Assembly (NCBI GenBank): GCA_036261625.1
Contig: DATAKL010000007.1
Coordinates: forward strand, 1-64,000
Direction: 5' to 3'
DNA: 64,000 bases
Source of the DNA: JAAXKN01 sp036261625
Lineage (GTDB): Bacteria; Bacteroidota; Ignavibacteria; Ignavibacteriales; SURF-24
Shown: piece by piece, positions 35,104 through 44,076 of the stretch
Layout of the letters: each line of letters begins with the position of its first letter
How positions within the stretch are numbered: the stretch's first letter is position 1
Program-made: the position numbers and the translations under genes
The notes under the pieces: generated by a model
Seen by the model: only the letters and a program-made list of their open reading frames with translations
The model's database searches: none
Told to the model about the DNA's origin: nothing

Positions 35104-35529
35104 ATGAAAAAGAGAATACTGATTCTGTGTACGGGTAACTCCTGCCGCAGCCAGATGGCTGAAGGTTTCCTTAAGTCTTTTGACAAGGATCTGGAAGTCT
35201 TCTCGGCAGGGACAAAGCCTGCCTCAAAAGTAAATCCTTTTGCAGTAAAGGTCATGAGAGAAATTGGAATTGATATAAGCCAGGAACATCCAAAGGATGT
35301 TGAGAAGTTTTTAGGGCAGCCGTTTGATTATGTAATTACAGTCTGCGGCAATGCCAAGGAGACTTGCCCAGTATTTATGGGAAAAGTAGAGCACAGGCTC
35401 CATATTGGATTTGATGACCCCGCAGATGCAACAGGCTCGGAGGAGGAAATTCTGCTGGAATTCAGAAGAGTAAGAGACGAAATAGAGCACGATTTTCATA
35501 AATTTTATAAAGAAATAGCGGGAGATTAA
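35104..35529 (+). CDS. arsC: arsenate reductase, thioredoxin-coupled (LMW-PTPase type)
   Basis: A 141-residue protein from the ATG at 35104 (AAAGGAA upstream; the longer frame from 34924 would overlap arsR). The phosphatase-like loop CTGNSCRS contains Cys9 and Arg15 (CX5R). The resolving cysteine pair is in TVCGNAKETCP, as in the pI258-type enzyme. It reduces As(V) to As(III) by a Cys triad recycled by thioredoxin. A small CxxC protein follows 3 nt later and the ACR3 exporter after that, matching a detoxification pathway. Confidence 0.93.
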   Translation: MKKRILILCTGNSCRSQMAEGFLKSFDKDLEVFSAGTKPASKVNPFAVKVMREIGIDISQEHPKDVEKFLGQPFDYVITVCGNAKETCPVFMGKVEHRLHIGFDDPADATGSEEEILLEFRRVRDEIEHDFHKFYKEIAGD

Positions 35530-35532
35530 GTC

Positions 35533-35793
35533 ATGGTTAATATTAAGGTTCTTGGATCAGGATGCCCGAACTGCATAAACCTGGAAAAGCTGTGCAGGGA
35601 AGTGCTTGCTGAAAATGCAGTTGTAGCTGAGATCGAAAAAATAACAGACTTCAGGGATATTATGGCGCATGGCATATTGAGCACACCCGGGCTGATCATC
35701 AACGGGAAGATAGTCTCAAGCGGGAAGCTTCCTGTAAAATCCACACTTACGCACTGGATTATGGATGCACTGGCAGCGGCAGAGAATAATTAA
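35533..35793 (+). CDS. mini-thioredoxin (TM0996/MTH895-type) with CPNC
   Basis: An 86-residue small redox protein with the N-terminal active site GSGCPNC and the family motif GILSTPGLIINGKIVSSGKLP. It starts 3 nt after arsC. This family is often found next to ars genes and SO_0444-type permeases. It may supply electrons to ArsC or carry a thiol-bound ligand to a permease; neither is shown. A paralogue lies at 44077-44313. Confidence 0.85.
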   Translation: MVNIKVLGSGCPNCINLEKLCREVLAENAVVAEIEKITDFRDIMAHGILSTPGLIINGKIVSSGKLPVKSTLTHWIMDALAAAENN

Positions 35794-35812
35794 AATTAAC
35801 GAAAGCAATAAA

Positions 35813-36889
35813 ATGAGCACCTTAACCAAAAAACTTTCATTTCTTGATAGATACCTTACTCTCTGGATATTCCTTGCAATGTTTATAGGAGTGTTCTCAG
35901 GATACCTTTTCCCTGGCATTGTGGACTTCTGGAACAGCTTCCAGAGCGGAACAACAAACATACCGATTGCGGTCGGTCTGATTTTAATGATGTATCCGCC
36001 TTTAGCAAAGGTAAAATATGAGGAACTGCCAGATGTGTTAAGGAATGTGAAGGTATTGACACTATCCTTAGTTCAGAACTGGATCATAGGACCGATACTG
36101 ATGTTCATTCTTGCCATTGTTTTCCTTCAGAACTACCCGGAATACATGGCGGGACTCATAATGATAGGACTTGCAAGGTGCATTGCAATGGTAATAGTAT
36201 GGAATGAGCTTGCAAAGGGGGATACTGAATACGCTGCAGGTCTCGTGGCATTTAACTCTATATTCCAGGTGCTGTTCTTTTCAGTCTATGCATATGTATT
36301 TCTGACGGTAATCCCGTCATGGCTTGGGCTTAAGACATTTGCTGTGGATATAACAATAGGGCAGATTGCCAGGAGTGTATTTATTTATCTTGGCATACCG
36401 TTCTTCGGCGGAATGATAACAAGGTTTGTTATGCTTAAGATAAGGGGCAAGCAGTGGTATGAAAAAGTCTTTATACCGAAGATCAGTCCGATTACTCTTA
36501 TAGCACTGCTCTTTACAATCTTCGTAATGTTTTCTCTAAAAGGGGAATACATTGTAAAGATTCCGCTTGATGTTGTAAGGATAGCAATTCCTCTGGTATT
36601 CTATTTCATTATAATGTTCTTTGTGTCTTTTTATATGGGACGAAAAGTGGGGGCGGATTATTCAAAGACCGCAACTCTCTCCTTTACCGCCGCCAGCAAC
36701 AATTTTGAGCTGGCAATAGCAGTTGCAATTGCAGTCTTCGGCATAAACTCAGGCGAAGCATTTGCCGCTGTAATAGGTCCATTGGTAGAAGTGCCGGTCC
36801 TGATAAGTCTGGTAAACGTGGCGCTTTGGATTCAGAAAAAGTATTTCAGCGCTGAAAAGCAGAAAGATGTGAGTACAGTTACTAAATAA
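35813..36889 (+). CDS. acr3: arsenite efflux permease ACR3
   Basis: A 358-residue, roughly 10-helix membrane protein from the ATG at 35813; the frame is open from 35765 but homologues begin at MSTLTKKLSFLDRYLTLWI. The conserved cysteine region GLARCIAMVIVWNELAKGD and the C-terminal TAASNNFELAIAVAIAVFG segment identify ACR3, the proton-coupled As(III) exporter. It follows arsR-arsC and completes the core resistance operon. Confidence 0.94.
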   Translation: MSTLTKKLSFLDRYLTLWIFLAMFIGVFSGYLFPGIVDFWNSFQSGTTNIPIAVGLILMMYPPLAKVKYEELPDVLRNVKVLTLSLVQNWIIGPILMFILAIVFLQNYPEYMAGLIMIGLARCIAMVIVWNELAKGDTEYAAGLVAFNSIFQVLFFSVYAYVFLTVIPSWLGLKTFAVDITIGQIARSVFIYLGIPFFGGMITRFVMLKIRGKQWYEKVFIPKISPITLIALLFTIFVMFSLKGEYIVKIPLDVVRIAIPLVFYFIIMFFVSFYMGRKVGADYSKTATLSFTAASNNFELAIAVAIAVFGINSGEAFAAVIGPLVEVPVLISLVNVALWIQKKYFSAEKQKDVSTVTK

Positions 36890-36919
36890 TCTTACTTTAT
36901 TAACCTGAAGAGTTAAAAC

Positions 36920-37969
36920 GTGGAAACTGCGGAAAAATTGATTACTGTAAATGAAAGCAGAAGAAAAACATATCTGCTTATTTTACTACTGCCTCTGTGG
37001 GCTCTTGCATACTTCTTTCTTGAACCCATTATTAACTTCTTTGTATTTGGCATACTTTCAATGAGTAAAGCTGCCCCGCTTACAGAAGCCGTCAGGTTCT
37101 TCATTTTTGAGGTGCCGAAGGTGCTGCTGCTCCTGGTGCTGATAGTTTTTGTTGTGGGCATAATCAGAACATACTTTTCCCCAGAAAGAACAAGGAAGGT
37201 GCTTGAAGGAAAGTCACTTTTTACAGGCAATGTCCTGGCCAGCCTGCTTGGTGTTGTAACTCCTTTCTGTTCATGCTCAGCCATTCCATTATTCCTGGGG
37301 TTTGTTGAGTCGGGTGTGCCGCTTGGAGTAACGTTTTCCTTTCTGATTGCAGCCCCAATGATAAATGAAGTTGCCCTGGTGCTTTTATTCGGACTCTTCG
37401 GCTGGCAGACTGCACTGCTTTACATGTCGACAGGCTTAATTATAGCCATGTTTTCCGGCTACATTATTGGCAGACTTAAGCTCGAAAAGTATGTCGAAGA
37501 CTGGGTTTATCAGGTTAAAGCAGGTCACCTTGAAATATCTGAGGATAAGACTCCATTTTCTGAAAGGGTCACAGCCGGTTTTGAGGCGGTAAAGGAAATT
37601 GTCTCTAAAGTATGGATCTATATTGTTTTAGGGATTGCTGTCGGGGCAGGCATTCACGGCTATGTGCCTGAGAACTTCATGGCTGGACTCATGGGCAAAA
37701 GTGCCTGGTGGTCCGTCCCCATTTCTGTTCTTATAGGTGTTCCCATGTATTCAAATGCCGCTGGAATCATCCCTATCGTTCAGGCGCTTCTTGAAAAGGG
37801 TGCTTCGCTCGGCACTGTTCTGGCTTTCATGATGTCCGTAATAGGTCTTTCGCTGCCAGAGACAATAATACTGAAGAAAGTGCTGAAGCTGCCTCTCATA
37901 ATAATTTTTGTAAGTGTAGTTGCCCTCGGAATAGTTATAGTAGGCTACCTGTTCAATTTAGTCTATTAG
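36920..37969 (+). CDS. SO_0444/DUF318-type permease (ArsP-like)
   Basis: A 349-residue membrane protein starting at GTG with about 8-10 helices in two repeat halves. The signature TPFCSCSAIPLF in helix 4 and AAPMINEVALVLLFG mark the UPF0718/DUF318 permease family. Some members (ArsP) export trivalent organoarsenicals; others of the SO_0444 subgroup have unknown substrate. It follows acr3 by 30 nt and is probably in the same transcript. Confidence 0.85.
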   Translation: METAEKLITVNESRRKTYLLILLLPLWALAYFFLEPIINFFVFGILSMSKAAPLTEAVRFFIFEVPKVLLLLVLIVFVVGIIRTYFSPERTRKVLEGKSLFTGNVLASLLGVVTPFCSCSAIPLFLGFVESGVPLGVTFSFLIAAPMINEVALVLLFGLFGWQTALLYMSTGLIIAMFSGYIIGRLKLEKYVEDWVYQVKAGHLEISEDKTPFSERVTAGFEAVKEIVSKVWIYIVLGIAVGAGIHGYVPENFMAGLMGKSAWWSVPISVLIGVPMYSNAAGIIPIVQALLEKGASLGTVLAFMMSVIGLSLPETIILKKVLKLPLIIIFVSVVALGIVIVGYLFNLVY

Positions 37970-38016
37970 ACAAATCATTGTCCTGGATAATTTAATAGTA
38001 TGTAAAATCCATGGTA

Positions 38017-38036
38017 AAACTAATCTGAATTAGTTT
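38017..38036. promoter_or_regulatory. palindrome upstream of the TauE-porin-cytochrome genes
   Basis: A perfect 8-bp dyad AAACTAAT-ctga-ATTAGTTT in the 125-base gap before the TauE gene. It differs from the ArsR sites. It is a candidate operator for a separate regulator; no -35/-10 pair could be fixed with confidence. Confidence 0.45.
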
Positions 38037-38094
38037 AATACAGATATGTCATTTTTACCCCTTCTAAATGAAAAAAAATGGGAGAATCGAATAA

Positions 38095-38874
38095 ATGGAT
38101 GTGAATAATATGCTGTTAATAGCAGTTGTGTCTTCTTTTCTGCTTGCTTTCGTGTTTTCAATGTTCGGACAGGGGGGAGGTTCAGTTTATTCCCCCCTTT
38201 TAATATTGCTTGGTTACTTAGTGGTAATTTCCACTTCAACCTCATTGGTTTTGAATTTAATAACTTCAGTTTCAGCAGGGTATGTTTTCTATAAAAACAA
38301 AATGATAGACTACAAGGCTTCCTTTATGTTTGTCCCGGGTATAGTGGTTGGGGCCTTCGCAGGCGGAGTGATGTCTAAATTTGTAAATTCCGCAGTTCTA
38401 CTGTGGCTGTTTGTTTTCTTTCTCATTGTCCTTGGTGCAAGGATGTTATATAGTTATTGGGAAAAAGGTAAAACTGAAGAGAATCCGCCGGCAAAGCTTT
38501 CAACTTCAACATATGTGCTGATAATAAGTTTTAGTATGGCTGTAGGCCTGATTTCCGGCCTTCTGGGTGTCGGAGGCGGGATTTTAATTGTTCCCTTCAT
38601 GACTTATGTGTTAAGATACCCGACTAAGTCGGCAGCAGGATCGTCGCATTTAATAATTTCTTTTTCAGCCCTTGCCGGAATTTTAGGGCATGCATCATCA
38701 CATCATCTGGATATTCCCCTGATATTGGTCACCGGCATTGCCGTACTTATAGGAGGAAATCTCGGGGCAAGATTCAGCCTTAAGGTAAAACCGAGGATGA
38801 TTAAGGCGGGCTTAGGTCTTCTGATGTGGGCTCTTTCAGCCCAGATTCTGGCAAAATTACTTGGGTATTTGTGA
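38095..38874 (+). CDS. sulfite exporter TauE/SafE-family permease
   Basis: A 259-residue membrane protein with about 8 helices and the two glycine-rich family motifs (MFGQGGGSVYSPLLILLGY and GLISGLLGVGGGILIVPFM). Members move sulfite, sulfoacetate or other small anions. It opens the second half of the island, 125 nt after the permease, and the porin gene starts 1-7 nt after its stop. Substrate not readable from sequence. Confidence 0.88.
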   Translation: MDVNNMLLIAVVSSFLLAFVFSMFGQGGGSVYSPLLILLGYLVVISTSTSLVLNLITSVSAGYVFYKNKMIDYKASFMFVPGIVVGAFAGGVMSKFVNSAVLLWLFVFFLIVLGARMLYSYWEKGKTEENPPAKLSTSTYVLIISFSMAVGLISGLLGVGGGILIVPFMTYVLRYPTKSAAGSSHLIISFSALAGILGHASSHHLDIPLILVTGIAVLIGGNLGARFSLKVKPRMIKAGLGLLMWALSAQILAKLLGYL

Positions 38875-38881
38875 GATGCAG

Positions 38882-39865
38882 ATGAAAAAATATTCAATTC
38901 TATTTTACTTTTTGATCCTTGCTGCTTCTACAAATGCACAGCAAAAGGTTTCCTGGAATGGTTATCTACAGTATCGTTTCTCAGATAATTATCTGGACCA
39001 GACGAGTTTCTCAGTCAGGAGAGCAAAATTCTGGATAATCGGTTTATTGCCTTCAGAAAGTGAGAGTTGGAGCTATAAGCTGCAGGCTAATTTCCTTCAG
39101 CAGGTTAAGTTCCAGTTCCTTCTTCAGGATGTACTTGTCGGTTATAAAAGGGATAACATAGAAGTAACGGCCGGGCAGTTTGTACCTGATTTCAGCATGC
39201 AAAGAAAGCAGCCCGACTATGCAATACCGCTGGATGAACGTGCCGATGTGGTAAATGCACTTGTCCCCGGGGCTGAAACCATGGCAAGGGACATAGGTGT
39301 TGAAGTAAAATTATCTGACAGCAAGAAATTCTCCTTTAGCATGGGTCTTTTTAATGGCAACGGAGCGAACAATGTTACAAGCCAAAGAAATTTTTTATTC
39401 ACAAACCGTGGCACCCTGCAGGTTCTTAACAGCTCAAAATTAAAGCTGTCGCTTGGATATAATCTTTCCTACAGGGATGCTCATAAGCTTCAGTTCAGCA
39501 AGATCTTCGGGAGTGCGGTCTCTTTCACGGGGAAGGATTTCCGATTCGGCTTTGAGGGGAGAATTAATCTTGGGGAGCTTGAATTGCAGTCGGAATATAT
39601 TGAATCGCACCTTGGCAGTAGGAAAGCATACGGATACTATGCTCTTGCCGATTATCTGATCACATCAAGCGATTTGCTGGTACTTTCTATAGAGCAGCTG
39701 AACGATCTGAACCCCTTAACAAGTGATCTACCTTTTTACCTGGTTGGCTATTCACGTTTGATAAAAGGCAATGACATTAAAATTTCACTGGATAACAAAT
39801 TCCAGTTTGAATCTGATAGAACAAATACATTAACAACACTGCAAGTTCAATATTTTTTTAATTAA
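38882..39865 (+). CDS. phosphate-selective porin O/P-like outer-membrane protein
   Basis: A 327-residue exported barrel protein: signal peptide MKKYSILFYFLILAASTNAQ, then strands such as WNGYLQYRFSDNYLDQ, FSVRRAKFWIIG, ITVTAGQF-like VTAGQFVPDFSMQRKQ and a C-terminal LTTLQVQYFFN. The pattern is that of OprO/OprP-like anion porins. The ATG at 38876 is an in-frame alternative start. It may let anionic substrates reach the periplasmic cytochrome encoded downstream. Confidence 0.8.
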   Translation: MKKYSILFYFLILAASTNAQQKVSWNGYLQYRFSDNYLDQTSFSVRRAKFWIIGLLPSESESWSYKLQANFLQQVKFQFLLQDVLVGYKRDNIEVTAGQFVPDFSMQRKQPDYAIPLDERADVVNALVPGAETMARDIGVEVKLSDSKKFSFSMGLFNGNGANNVTSQRNFLFTNRGTLQVLNSSKLKLSLGYNLSYRDAHKLQFSKIFGSAVSFTGKDFRFGFEGRINLGELELQSEYIESHLGSRKAYGYYALADYLITSSDLLVLSIEQLNDLNPLTSDLPFYLVGYSRLIKGNDIKISLDNKFQFESDRTNTLTTLQVQYFFN

Positions 39866-39882
39866 AGTCAGGAGAAATTAAG

Positions 39883-40485
39883 ATGGTAAATCCACAGGAC
39901 TGGTTGGAATTCGGACAGAAATTTCACGGACATAAATGTCCGGCAATGCCGATGGGACTAAGGGTCGGGGCGGCAGCAATGAACAAGCTTGGCGTAGAAA
40001 GAGCAAAAGACGGGCAGATTGTTGCCTTTGTTGACCTTGGCGAAAACCATTGTGCAACATGTTTTGCCGACGGGCTTCAGGTAATAATGGGAACTACATT
40101 CGGAAAAGGCAATCTGAAGAAGACACATAAAGGGAAATGGGCTGTAACACTTGTTGACAGGGCAACCGGAAAAGCTGTCCGTGTGACGCCAAAGGCTGAA
40201 GCCATGCTCGCAAACAAGCAGACAGCTTTTTTCAAGGACTTCAGAGAGAAAGGCATTCCGGCAAGTCATGTACCGGCTGAAGTGGTTGATCCTTTAATTA
40301 CTAATGTAATGTCAGCGCCAAATGAAAAATTACTGAACATTTCAGAAATCTTTGATTATGAGCTTGAACCCAAAAAAGACAGCTTTAACAGCTTCGTCTG
40401 TACGCAATGCGGGGAAATGACCGTAGAGGAATATGGAAGAATCAAAGGCGGAAAGCATGTTTGCATTGATTGCGCTACAAAATAA
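39883..40485 (+). CDS. FmdE-family protein with C-terminal zinc ribbon
   Basis: A 200-residue protein of the formylmethanofuran dehydrogenase subunit E-like family. N-terminal FHGHKCPAMPMGLRVGAAAM and DLGENHCATCFADGLQ supply conserved His and Cys residues for metal binding. The C-terminus has a four-cysteine knuckle (CTQCGEM ... CIDCATK). There is no signal peptide, so cytoplasmic. FmdE proteins occur near molybdenum/tungsten enzymes and in unrelated redox clusters; no such enzyme is in this window. Role uncertain. Confidence 0.8.
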   Translation: MVNPQDWLEFGQKFHGHKCPAMPMGLRVGAAAMNKLGVERAKDGQIVAFVDLGENHCATCFADGLQVIMGTTFGKGNLKKTHKGKWAVTLVDRATGKAVRVTPKAEAMLANKQTAFFKDFREKGIPASHVPAEVVDPLITNVMSAPNEKLLNISEIFDYELEPKKDSFNSFVCTQCGEMTVEEYGRIKGGKHVCIDCATK

Positions 40486-40597
40486 GACAGGATCCTGATG
40501 AAATTATTACGGGGGCGGCCAGGGAATATGCGGGCCGCTCCAATAAAAATTCTCATATATAGTGGAAAAATACAGTCTCAATATTAAGGATTCCAGA

Positions 40598-43078
40598 ATG
40601 AAGAATAAAACTTTATTAGGGCTTTTATCAATGGTGAGCATTTTTGTTGTGATCATTACGGCATCAGTTATCATTCAAAATGCTAAATTAAATAATCACT
40701 CAAATATTGTTCAGAAAATTTCGGGTACTAAAGGGGTTTGCCCGCCGTTTAACCTTTATGACGAAAACGGAAATCTGATTGATCCTCTCCACAATATAAA
40801 TGCCGGCAAGCCTTATTCACCCAAAATGACTTGCGGGAAGTGCCATGATTACGATAAAATTACGCAAGGATTTCACTTTCAGCAGGGGAGAGGTGAAAAG
40901 CTGCCACAGACAATGAAAGACCGCTATCAATGGGTAAGTTCCCCCGGAAATTACGGCGGCAACTGGTGCTCACCTGCTCCTATTTACCGTCAGCTTGCAA
41001 ACAAGAGCAATACAAATGCAAGAATGATTGATATGACCTCATTTGACTTTGTAACCGCAACCTGCGGCACATGTCATCCAGGCGGGGGGCCGCTTGAATA
41101 TGATCGTGAAGGCAAGAGATACGACAAAACGATGAGTGACAGTTCATATCATTTCGTTTCTGGAGGAGATAATAAGCTTGACGGGGATTACTATAAGGCA
41201 CGCTGGGGCGAGACAGGCGTAATAGAAGCTGACTGTATGCTATGCCATTTGCCTGAGTATGATTTTAAGGCCAGGAATACCCAATTGGATAAGCTGAATT
41301 TTAGATGGGCCGCCACCGAAGGATCAGGCCTTGGAAAAGTTTATGGAAGCATAAAGGACACAAAAGCCGTTTCGGTAAAATATGACACTCTGAAATTTGA
41401 CCCGGACGGAAAGGTATCACTGCATATTGTAAGAGAACCGAGAAATGAAACCTGCCTGAATTGCCATTCTAAACCTGATTGGAAAAAGCGTGGGACTACG
41501 TTTTCCTCAAGAAGAGACGTTCATTTCAAGGCCGGGTTGAAATGTGTCGACTGCCATCCGGCAGGAAGCAATGCTGCTGACGAGAGGATAAAAGGAAAGG
41601 AAATCCATCAGATCGGGAAAGGTGATGATCCATCCGGAAATGTCAGAAATGATTTGGACAATACAGGCAGGGACTGCAAAGACTGCCACCTGACCGGCTA
41701 TCTTAATGCACCTTTAGCACGTCACTCATGGCTGCCTTCGCTTCACCTGGAGAAGATAGCATGTCAGACCTGTCATATTAAAGAACGGCCTGTAAAGTCA
41801 GCCCTGGTTCAGGTCAGTGATGTATTTAATCCCGGTACGAAGATTTCACCTCCTCCTAAATATATCTGGACTTTCTACGACCAGAATATGAATTACTGGA
41901 ATCACTATGGCGAACTTAATATGTTCACGGCAAAGGATGAGCCTACCGATCCTGCAAGACCTGTGCTGGCAAGATATAAGGGCAAAATATATCCTGTCAA
42001 CCCTGTCCACAGCGCATGGCCGGGGATATTAACTGAAGGTAAAAAAGGCTTAGGCCAGCCGACTATGAAGGACATCTATTCCATGTGGGTAAGGCACAAC
42101 ACTAATCCACAGCAGAATTATCCTTTACTTTCAAAAATTAAAGATGATAACGGGGACGGTATACCAGAAGTAAACAGAACCGAAGAAATAGATGCCTTTA
42201 TTAAGTCTGTAACGCTGCACTTAACCAATACAAAGTATGATTTAGCAGGGAAAAGGGTTGTTTGGGTAAACGATGACCGGGTGTACACAGATGGTCATAA
42301 ATATTTTACAGTTCCAAAAGAGGAATTCGAATCCTCTCCTTATGCATCTGTTTACAAGTACAGCCATGATGTAATGCCTGCAAAGGCTGCACTTGGAATA
42401 AACGGCTGCACGGATTGTCATTCATTCAGCTCATCGTTCTTCAACGCAGAAGTTGTTAAGTATCCTTTTGGACCTGACGGTAAACCTGTTACCGAACCCC
42501 AGTACATGAAATTAGGCATCGGCGGTCTTTCTGTAGGACTCGGAGCCTTCAGAGAAGAAATATTAAAGCCTGTCATATATTCAGAAATCGGCTTTTTGAT
42601 AGTTGGAATATTGCTGAGTTTTGTAATTGGGTTAGTCTTAAGACTGCCTGCTGTAAAATTAAGTCAGCAAAACCTGAAATTTGCATTTCTGGCAGGATAC
42701 ATTGCCATACTTGCCTCAATCCTTTGGATTATTCTAAAGCCAGAACTAAGCGGCTATATTCTTCCTAACCGAATGGCTTTGGATTCAAATCATTTCATGA
42801 TTTCAGCAGCCATTATACTAACAGGACTTTACAGCCTTTCAAAACTCTTATCCGGCTATAAAGAAAGGCTGATTATCAGATACCTGTTCCTGTCTTTGTC
42901 AGGCATGATTATAATTGCCTTGGTAAGCGGGGTTATAATTTTATTTCAAATGAATGTTCTTGAAAGTATTGTTTATAGCCTGTATGACTTAATGCTTGCA
43001 GGTATATTATTCGTAACAATAACAGCTGCTATGAATTATCAGGTAAAAGGCATGCTAAAACAGGCAGTTAATAATTAA
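40598..43078 (+). CDS. membrane-anchored octaheme cytochrome c
   Basis: An 826-residue protein from the ATG at 40598 (AAGGA 7 nt upstream; an in-frame GTG at 40562 is less likely). One N-terminal membrane segment is followed by a large periplasmic part with eight CxxCH heme sites: CGKCH (Cys79), CGTCH, CMLCH, CLNCH, CVDCH, CKDCH, CQTCH and CTDCH (Cys604). After residue about 640 come four to six hydrophobic helices (IGFLIVGILLSFVIGLVL, FLAGYIAILASILWII, FLSLSGMIIIALVSGVIIL). The combined soluble heme and membrane parts suggest quinol-linked electron transfer to or from a periplasmic substrate. Distant kinship with octaheme tetrathionate reductase-type proteins is possible but not shown. Confidence 0.85.
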   Translation: MKNKTLLGLLSMVSIFVVIITASVIIQNAKLNNHSNIVQKISGTKGVCPPFNLYDENGNLIDPLHNINAGKPYSPKMTCGKCHDYDKITQGFHFQQGRGEKLPQTMKDRYQWVSSPGNYGGNWCSPAPIYRQLANKSNTNARMIDMTSFDFVTATCGTCHPGGGPLEYDREGKRYDKTMSDSSYHFVSGGDNKLDGDYYKARWGETGVIEADCMLCHLPEYDFKARNTQLDKLNFRWAATEGSGLGKVYGSIKDTKAVSVKYDTLKFDPDGKVSLHIVREPRNETCLNCHSKPDWKKRGTTFSSRRDVHFKAGLKCVDCHPAGSNAADERIKGKEIHQIGKGDDPSGNVRNDLDNTGRDCKDCHLTGYLNAPLARHSWLPSLHLEKIACQTCHIKERPVKSALVQVSDVFNPGTKISPPPKYIWTFYDQNMNYWNHYGELNMFTAKDEPTDPARPVLARYKGKIYPVNPVHSAWPGILTEGKKGLGQPTMKDIYSMWVRHNTNPQQNYPLLSKIKDDNGDGIPEVNRTEEIDAFIKSVTLHLTNTKYDLAGKRVVWVNDDRVYTDGHKYFTVPKEEFESSPYASVYKYSHDVMPAKAALGINGCTDCHSFSSSFFNAEVVKYPFGPDGKPVTEPQYMKLGIGGLSVGLGAFREEILKPVIYSEIGFLIVGILLSFVIGLVLRLPAVKLSQQNLKFAFLAGYIAILASILWIILKPELSGYILPNRMALDSNHFMISAAIILTGLYSLSKLLSGYKERLIIRYLFLSLSGMIIIALVSGVIILFQMNVLESIVYSLYDLMLAGILFVTITAAMNYQVKGMLKQAVNN

Positions 43079-43088
43079 GGAAAATATA

Positions 43089-43994
43089 GTGGCACACGAA
43101 CATAATCACTCACTTTCTCAAAAGAAGATGGGAGCTGCGATTGCTCTCAATGCAGTAATATTTTTGGTGGAAATAACAGCGGGTTTGCTGACAAACAGCC
43201 TGGCCCTGGTCTCAGATGCACTGCACAATCTTAGCGACTTCTTCTCATTAATATTAAGTTATTTGGGGGCAAAGGTAACACTGTGGGATTCAAATCACAA
43301 AAAGACATATGGTTATGTTCGTGTTGAGATATTTGTCGCTTTTATTAATTCAGTATCTCTGGTTATAATCGGCGGGTTTATAATATTTGAAGCATTTAAG
43401 AGGCTATCTGATCCAGAACCAGTAATAGGTCTTTGGATGCTTTTGGCAGCTGTAACCGGATTTGTTGCAAACGTTTTAGCGACACTTCTGCTCAGGAATG
43501 AAGCCGAACATGATCTTAATTCTAAGAGTGCTTACCTTCATCTGCTCACTGATGCTGTTGAGTCCCTGGCTGTTATTATAATTGGAGGACTGATCTACTG
43601 GCTCAATTGGAATATACTTGATCCTATTATTTCAGTTATAATTGGAATATTTATAATCAAAAGCGCATGGAATGTTGTAATGGAGGCAGTAAATATCCTT
43701 ACAGAAGGAACTCCAAAGGGAATAGATGTAAAGGAGGTAGTAAAAGTGATCAGCTCTTTACCCGAAGTTATAAGCATTCATCACCTTCATGTGTGGAGCC
43801 TTTCTTCAAATATTAAGGCTTTAAGTGCTCATGTTGTAATAAAAGATACGCTGATCAGCGAAGGCAATGACGTCATAAACCGGATCGGGGAGGAACTTGA
43901 GCATAAGTTCAAAATTAATCATCCTACAATACAGTTAGAATCCTGTGAATGTGAAAATCAGGGAATAGTGGTAAATCCAAATAACCTGAAATAA
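43089..43994 (+). CDS. cation diffusion facilitator (CzcD-like)
   Basis: A 301-residue protein starting at GTG with AAGGA about 8 nt upstream. It has a His-rich N-terminus (AHEHNHS), six predicted helices, and the two metal sites of CDF exporters (SDALHNLSDFF and HLLTDAVESL). A C-terminal cytoplasmic domain (SIHHLHVWSLSSN) is complete. The family exports Zn, Co, Cd or Fe in exchange for protons. It starts 10 nt after the octaheme gene, so it shares the island transcript. Confidence 0.93.
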   Translation: MAHEHNHSLSQKKMGAAIALNAVIFLVEITAGLLTNSLALVSDALHNLSDFFSLILSYLGAKVTLWDSNHKKTYGYVRVEIFVAFINSVSLVIIGGFIIFEAFKRLSDPEPVIGLWMLLAAVTGFVANVLATLLLRNEAEHDLNSKSAYLHLLTDAVESLAVIIIGGLIYWLNWNILDPIISVIIGIFIIKSAWNVVMEAVNILTEGTPKGIDVKEVVKVISSLPEVISIHHLHVWSLSSNIKALSAHVVIKDTLISEGNDVINRIGEELEHKFKINHPTIQLESCECENQGIVVNPNNLK

Positions 43995-44076
43995 TTATCC
44001 CGTGAACTTAACAGATACAATGAGAAATCTGATTCTGAAAATTTAATTGAAAACTTAAAAAATTTAGAGGTATAAA

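Noticed and set aside
40505..40545. GCGGCC/GGCCGC dyad between the FmdE-like and octaheme genes
   Set aside because: A short GC hairpin without a T-run; it might modulate the operon but cannot be called a terminator.
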